A stretch of 39,462 nucleotides of DNA. It comes from Rostrohypoxylon terebratum. Taxonomy: Eukaryota; Ascomycota; Sordariomycetes; Xylariales; Hypoxylaceae. The position numbers and the translations under genes are program-made. Positions within the stretch are counted from its first letter, which is position 1. Each line of letters begins with the position of its first letter. The stretch lies in NCBI GenBank assembly GCA_022497145.1, contig MU386023.1, positions 1-39,462 of the forward strand, read 5' to 3'. The notes beneath the pieces were generated by a model. It had not been told where the DNA came from and did no database searches. It was given only the letters and a program-made list of their open reading frames with translations. Of this stretch, positions 34,420-39,462 are shown piece by piece.

Positions 34420-36039
34420 TTAACAACCACCTGTGGCACTTCCTCCGACACACGGTTCTCCCGTACAATTAAACCCTCGGGGCGACTCGGCGTTTCCACA
34501 CAGATAAGCAGCCGCAGCTGTCCCATTGTCAAATTTTAAGTTGACGTCGAATAGTCCAATGTTAATGCAAGGTTTGACGGCACTACATTGGAGGCTGGCG
34601 ATTTGATTCGACTTCGTCGTGCCTGACATGTTATTGAGGGTAATGTCAAGGATCTCGAATTCAGAGTTTGTGCAGTTTCCATCTCCTGGCGCCCCGCTGA
34701 AGCGCGTGCATTGGGATATGGAAATTGCCGCGCCACGCAGTTCTCTGGTGAAAAGATCATCGAAAAACATATCCGAAGCATCTAGTAAGATACGCATTCA
34801 TCAGCATATGCATCCGTTAATAGGCAGACAAGATGACCCCGCTTACTTCCTAAGCCGCCACCGCCACCATTCGGCGGATATCCGTTCTGGTCTGCGGTCC
34901 AGGTTTTGAAATATATCTGCAGTATAACGGCAATCGAGTTAGAAATAACGCGGAGATTAGAGATTGTAGAGCAGACCATCTTTGGTAGCGTAAGTAGCTG
35001 CTTACCGCGTGAAGAGTATTGTCGAAGGTAATGTTCTTCACCCGGGCCCCTTTGATATGCTCAGTGACGCCGTAATATTGCCCGATGCTTCCCATGGCAA
35101 TGCCGGATCCGTTGTAGAAGTGAGAGTTGGTGATATTTACGTCGTAGCTATCTGCCTTAAGCGAAATGCTGTCATCCCCATTGTACACCGTCCAATTATC
35201 GAATGATATATGCGACGAGCGTATAGTATCGGCACCATCAGTATTCGCTATAAGGTGTTATCACGGGATGACCTAAGGATTCAGGATGGTCTGATGTAGA
35301 AACGTACAGCTTTGAACAAAGTTGCCGGTATTGTTGACAAATATGTTATCCAGGATGACGTGCTCGCAATATATGAGGGACATTGTCCTTAGGAGGTCAG
35401 CGTCTCGCGTTGCCATCCCATGTAGGGCTAGTGGACCGGCGCATGAGAAATACTCACCACATCTGACTCCGCAGGAAGTTCAAGCCTCTCACTACCGAGT
35501 TCCGCAGACCGTTGAAAGTAATGGCATGTGGCCTCCCCGGGTAGTTGGAAGTGTTCTCTTGCCGAGATATCCACTCATACCAATAATCACCGTTGCCGTC
35601 CAAGGTCCCTCGACCGTGGCCGTCTAACCGAACTCCGCTACCTCCCAGGATGAATGCCGTAGACTGGTTCTGGTAACCTACGTCCAATGAGTTGTTCAAC
35701 CAGTATTGAATATCGGTGCTCCACTGTGGTAGATGAACACTGTCAACCCAAATATCTGGCATTCGAAAAAGGTAAACCTACCAGCAAAGTGCCGTATACA
35801 TCAATCTCAACATTGTCAAGCCACGTAATATTCATGACCGACGATACGTAATAAGTGGTAGGTAGGAATATCACTCTGCCACCGCGACCGCACTCTTCGA
35901 AGGCGCTGACAATAGCAGGGACATCATCCGTCGTATTGACTCCATGAGATTTGACCACACACGTCTTCCTATAGACGGCCGAAACAACACGCACCAAAGC
36001 GAGAACGAAAAACCACTGCATAGGTCGCAGCTTCATCAT
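34420..36039 (-). CDS. Secreted GH28 exo-acting polygalacturonase / exo-rhamnogalacturonase
   Basis: Six exons (36039-35782, 35723-35458, 35387-35308, 35247-35006, 34916-34847, 34781-34420) join in frame to 425 residues, a normal length for fungal exo-GH28 enzymes. Residues 1-21 are a signal peptide (hydrophobic FFVLALVRVVSA). The parallel beta-helix family signatures are NTDGAD from 203 (Asp205), GDD at 225-227 and YFKTW around 284-288. The PPNGGGGGLG and SISQC motifs are typical of the exo-acting branch. The usual catalytic-region GHG is replaced by NGSGIAMGSIGQ (247-258), with no histidine, as I recall for some exo-rhamnogalacturonase-like members. Several NxS/T sites and a Cys-rich C-terminus fit secretion. 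The substrate (homogalacturonan ends or rhamnogalacturonan side chains) cannot be fixed from sequence. It is divergent from the permease at 37383, and CreA-like sites lie in its promoter. Confidence 0.92.
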
Positions 36040-36208
36040 GAAGAAATTGGTAGAATATTATGACTATGTCGTCAATGTCAAGCTGCCTATGCTTAGGTAG
36101 GTAGGTACTTGCCCAAGAAACATATTTCCATACAGACCGAAACTTCTTCTAATATAGGTATGCTCTTCGGCATACACCAGCACCAACACCGAGTTTCAAC
36201 GTAGCAAT

Positions 36209-36235
36209 CCGGGGAAATCCTCCACATCACCCCGC
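36209..36235. promoter_or_regulatory. Paired CreA/Cre1-like sites upstream of GH28 gene
   Basis: CCGGGG (36209-36214, plus strand) and CCCCGC (36230-36235, GCGGGG on the minus strand) both match the CreA consensus SYGGRG. They are 15 bp apart and about 170-195 bp upstream of the GH28 ATG. Closely paired sites are the form known to be functional for CreA in other fungal sugar and polysaccharide genes. Six-base matches are weak evidence on their own. Confidence 0.35.
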
Positions 36236-36423
36236 AGAGAGATCATGCGGGACATCCTTGCAGCTTCTTACTTTGGCAGTTCAGGAGTGTTTCTGGAGAA
36301 CGAAGACTTGGTTGGTGGTAGGGAATTGGTACGAGCGTCTGATCGTGAGGTGTGGCGTTTCATCATCGATTTAAAAGAGCGATTGCTGTCATTGAAAACT
36401 TAGCTTCCTTTCTTCCATTATGT

Positions 36424-36429
36424 CCGGGG
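36424..36429 (+). promoter_or_regulatory. Single CreA/Cre1-like site
   Basis: CCGGGG matches SYGGRG. It lies about 385 bp upstream of the GH28 start and 950 bp upstream of the permease start. Alone it has little weight. Confidence 0.2.
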
Positions 36430-37382
36430 ATGTCATTCCGGAGGTTTCCGTCGAAAAAAACGGGGCCGTTTCTTATCCACACCGGACTACCGGATCTTGA
36501 AATACATAGGACCAGGATAGGTACCGAATCCTACTATTAGGACCTAGGTATTAGGACCTTTACCTAGTAGGTCCTAAGTCCTGAGGATTTTTTACAGTGG
36601 ACCCAGGCCCCAGCAAAACTCGTTTCTAATCGGTCCAGAGCTTTATCATCAAGAACTTCAACCCCGTCCAAGATTTTGGCGTCATGTGATGTCCCGAATC
36701 TGACGAAGCCTATCACCTATCATTTTCCATACATAGAATTATGTTGTAGAAATTATGCGGAAAGGACTTCAATCCAAATGATATATTAATTACCTAGGCA
36801 GGTACGTTTGTAGAAAGCTTCGTGGTGGTCGAGTGATACAGGAGAATCTCTGCTCGGACCATCCTGAAATAATAATATCATTACAAAGCTCAGCTTTACG
36901 CACTAAAAGACTTCGTGGCGTGGGTTAAAATTCCGGATTTAATCAACAAATAGAATACGCCATTTAGTAGTTGCCAGGTTTACAGCCATTTGACCATGGG
37001 CTCAGTTCCTCCAAAGTCGAAGCGAAGCAGGTTTTACCTAACCTAGGTAGTACCCAAAGCTGAGCACCATAGGTAATAAAAAAAAGTCACCGTGACTAAT
37101 TAACCAAGATCTAATTAGTACACTTCTGAAGCTATATCTTAATGATTGATTAGAAAGACCAGAACGTATCGAACCACAAAGACGGGTCCTCATAGGCACT
37201 AGCCCAAGGCAACGTCTTAGTGTATATGACACAATTGGATGACACAATATGCAGCGCCGATGTCACCATACAATTGTTCAAGCACGCTCGAGCTTATCAA
37301 TTGGCAACGCCATATTTAAGCAATACACATCTCGAGGCTCATCCAGGAGCTCGTATACGCTCATCTCATTCGTTCGTTCGCC

Positions 37383-39067
37383 ATGAGTGTTACAAAAAAG
37401 GCCCAAGCCACTACCAAGGGCCGACCCGTCACCCAGACGGTGGCCGAGAAATACGCAGACGTTACTCTACGTCTGATCGATGACCATGGAGACGAATTCG
37501 GACCCTTAACTCCTGAAAAGGAAAGGTTACTGCGGAGGAAACTATATCGCCATATCATGACTTTAATATCTGCCATAAACATCATCCTATTTGTAAGCGA
37601 CCTGCCCTTCTGTGAGACCATGCGAAGCTCATCTCTCGTCGACTCTAGATCGATAAATCCACATTAGGATACGCTGCCATACTTGGGTTGTTTGAGGAAA
37701 CCGGAATCACCAAAGACCAGTACAATAACTTGAATACCTTCTTTTACGTCGGTACGTATTCGCCGCAGGAGCTCCCTGGTCGTGTTGACGACTAACCTCT
37801 CTCAGGATATCTTGCCGCTCAATGGCCGGGACATTATCTTCTGCAAAAACTTCCGTTTGGCAGAACGGTCGCCTCGATAATATTTCTTTGGGCCGCCGTC
37901 ATACTTCTTCACTGCGTGGCCACCAAGTATGCGGGCCTCGTCGTACTCCGTCTCGCCCTGGGAGCCGTCGAAGCAGTCATCGTCCCGGCTATGGAGATTA
38001 CCATCGGCATGTTCTTCAATCGCGAAGAACAAGCTTTTTTGCAACCAATCTTCTGGGTCACCTGCCAGGCAGCCCCCGTCGTTGCCGGTTTCATATCATA
38101 CGGCCTGTTATGGAGCAATAGCTCTATCCTGCCTTGGAAATTATTCATGATCACCACAGGCGGGCTCACCCTCATCCTCTCCGTGTATGCCTGGATCTGT
38201 TATCCCAGCAATCCTGCCGAGGCCCGGTTCCTCAGCTTGGAAGAGAAGGTCCACGTCATACGGCGGGTCCACGGGTCTAGCCAAAGTTCCATCGAACAGA
38301 AGCAGTTTAAGAAGGCGCAGTTCATCGAGACTTTGAGGGATCCCGTCTCGTGGCTGTTCGCGCTCCAAGCATTCACGTTGATGTACTCTAATAATCTCAC
38401 GTACGGTCAGCAGAACCTCCTGACCACCTCCCTCGGCGTCTCCAATCTCGGTTCCACCTTGGTCGCAGTAGCAGGTGGCGTATTCGGGATGGTCCTATGC
38501 ATCATTGCGGCCTTCCTGCTTAAATGGCACCCACGGAATTTCGCCATCCACAGCTTGGTATGGTGTATTCCCGCAGTGGCGGGAGGTATTGGCATGGTAG
38601 CTATCCCATGGGACCGGAAGCTGGCGTTGTTAGCGTGTTTGCTGCTTGCTGGACACACGTACGGCATCACATACATCATCGCATTGGGGTGGACAACCTC
38701 GTCAGCAGCGGGCTACACCAAGAAGCTAACACGGAACGTCATGTTTATGCTCGGATATAGTGTTGGGAACCTTGTCTCACCGCAAATATGGGTTCCCGAT
38801 GCCGCACCAAGATATTACGGGGCTTGGATTTCTATGATCGTAGTTGCCTGGGTTGGTACCCCGGCCATACTCTTCATCATCCACTTTATATTATCACGTA
38901 GAAATGCAGAGAGGAAAGCGTGGATTGCCGACCTTAGCGAGGAGGAAAGGGAAGCCGGTCGCGTTGAGCAATATGACGAGAGTGGACAAGTGGTTACTAA
39001 GAACGTCGACATTGCTATGTTGGATCTGACAGACATGGAGAACAAATTTTACATATACCCAGTATAA
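37383..39067 (+). CDS. MFS permease, Dal5/allantoate-type (anion:cation symporter family)
   Basis: A plasma-membrane proton-coupled importer of the family that includes Dal5, Tna1 and related fungal organic-anion permeases. Exons 37383-37592, 37649-37751 and 37806-39067 give 524 residues; the introns (56 and 54 nt) have GTAAGC...TAG and GTACGT...CTAAC...CAG. Twelve hydrophobic segments can be counted across about 55-490. Family marks are RKLYRHIMTLI before TM1, IDKSTLGYAA after it, the loop 2-3 region LQKLPFGRTV, the LRLALGAVEAVIVPA segment, a central hydrophilic loop with RDPVSWLFALQAF, and the C-terminal LDLTDMENKF. The protein looks full-length and undamaged even though the stop codon is only 302 bp from the telomeric repeats. 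The substrate is unknown: nitrogenous acids are common in this family, and a sugar acid would fit the adjacent pectinase, but that is inference. Confidence 0.93.
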
Positions 39068-39369
39068 TATGCTACTACGTAGATGCAAACTAGGAGCATA
39101 TTAGCACCTTACCTAGGTTCATACGTCCCGGCTTAGGCATATCCATATCCATCATTATACAATTGGATATTATGCTGTTCCTTATGTAGGATAGCATTAA
39201 TAGGATAAACAAAGTTTTCTTTAAGATTTAAACTTTAATTCTAAAACAAAAAACCCCTCTTAGTTCTTTAATTACGTAAAATGTCTAACAAATACAACCA
39301 TAACATTCATCCAATTTCAACTTAACTGTGGCAAAAATTTCCTTCCTTTGTTATAATGTTGTCGCCTCA
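39068..39369. other. Short AT-rich spacer between last gene and telomere
   Basis: The 302 bp must include the permease 3' UTR. It is strongly AT-rich from 39180 (TTTAAGATTTAAACTTTAA-like strings) and contains no gene, no recognisable subtelomeric repeat family and no degenerate telomere repeats. Confidence 0.8.
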
Positions 39370-39462
39370 GGGTTAGGGTTAGGGTTAGGGTTAGGGTTAG
39401 GGTTAGGGTTAGGGTTAGGGTTAGGGTTAGGGTTAGGGTTAGGGTTAGGGTTAGGGTTAGGG
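39370..39462 (+). repeat. Telomere, (GGGTTA)n
   Basis: Ninety-three bases of uninterrupted GGGTTA, that is 15 full units plus GGG, run to the window edge with the G-rich strand pointing outward. This is the right-end orientation of the TTAGGG telomere used by most filamentous fungi. The transition from unique DNA is abrupt after CGCCTCA. Confidence 0.99.

Larger units (their letters stand above)
36040..37382. promoter_or_regulatory. Shared divergent intergenic region of GH28 and permease genes
   Basis: A 1.34-kb region between two divergent starts and without a credible ORF. It contains three CreA-type SYGGRG matches (36209, 36230 and 36424), palindromic CCTAGG/TAGGACC strings (36540-36575), a TGATAA GATA-factor-like site on the minus strand (36-nt block near 37294) and a TATA-like CATATTTAAG about 75 bp before the permease ATG. 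Co-regulation of the two genes is inference from this arrangement. Confidence 0.5.

Noticed and set aside
35006..36039. Possible frameshifts in the GH28 gene because its reading frame changes several times
   Set aside because: All frame changes are explained by five GT...AG introns of 58-89 nt, and the joined protein matches the family continuously.

Overview
The window is the right-hand end of a chromosome from a filamentous ascomycete (Pezizomycotina, most likely a Sordariomycete). It ends in 15.5 perfect TTAGGG repeats, G-rich strand running outward. Genes have short (52-109 nt) GT...AG introns with CTAAC/CTGAC-type branch sites, and the recognisable proteins (Ire1, fungal delta-12 desaturase, Hel2, a fungal-type GPCR, an ascomycete GH28 exo-enzyme, a Dal5-like permease) are all of fungal type. 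The order assignment is inference.

Layout, left to right. 1-1429: gene-poor AT-rich DNA. 1430-5003 (+): 1172-aa nuclear-looking protein with a trihelix/Myb-SANT-like N-terminal domain. 5004-9171: 4 kb without a convincing gene but rich in short tandem repeats, TAGGTA/CCTAGG micro-repeats and a hairpin/poly(A) element. 9172-10685 (+): oleate delta-12 desaturase. 11786-15458 (-): 1206-aa disordered protein with two SUMO-interaction-like motifs. 17311-21048 (-): IRE1. 23442-25030 (-): seven-transmembrane receptor. 25031-29353: gene-poor. 29354-30465 (+): DEK_C + SWIB protein (UAF30/spp27-like). 31624-34143 (+): Hel2-type RING/zinc-finger ubiquitin ligase. 34420-36039 (-): secreted GH28 exo-acting pectinase in six exons. 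37383-39067 (+): MFS permease of the Dal5/allantoate (ACS) type. 39370-39462: telomere.

The inner genes look like core housekeeping and stress genes (membrane lipid desaturation, unfolded-protein response, rRNA transcription, ribosome-collision quality control). The outermost 5 kb is different: a secreted pectin-side-chain or homogalacturonan exo-hydrolase and a plasma-membrane permease are transcribed divergently from one 1.34-kb intergenic region that contains CreA-like sites, and the permease stop codon is only about 300 bp from the telomere. The chromosome end therefore carries a small nutrient-acquisition pair with almost no subtelomeric buffer.

Intergenic DNA throughout is studded with palindromic CCTAGG/TACCTA/TAGGTA strings and with a dispersed 11-mer (AACCTTGGAAA, five exact copies), both apparently excluded from the identified exons. 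I found no transposon ORF, CRISPR array or rRNA gene, and only one degenerate tRNA-like element. No wholly new multi-gene system is evident. The best leads are the two large uncharacterised proteins, the telomere-abutting GH28/permease pair and the dispersed motifs. All exon boundaries were deduced by eye from reading-frame continuity and splice motifs; no searches were run.
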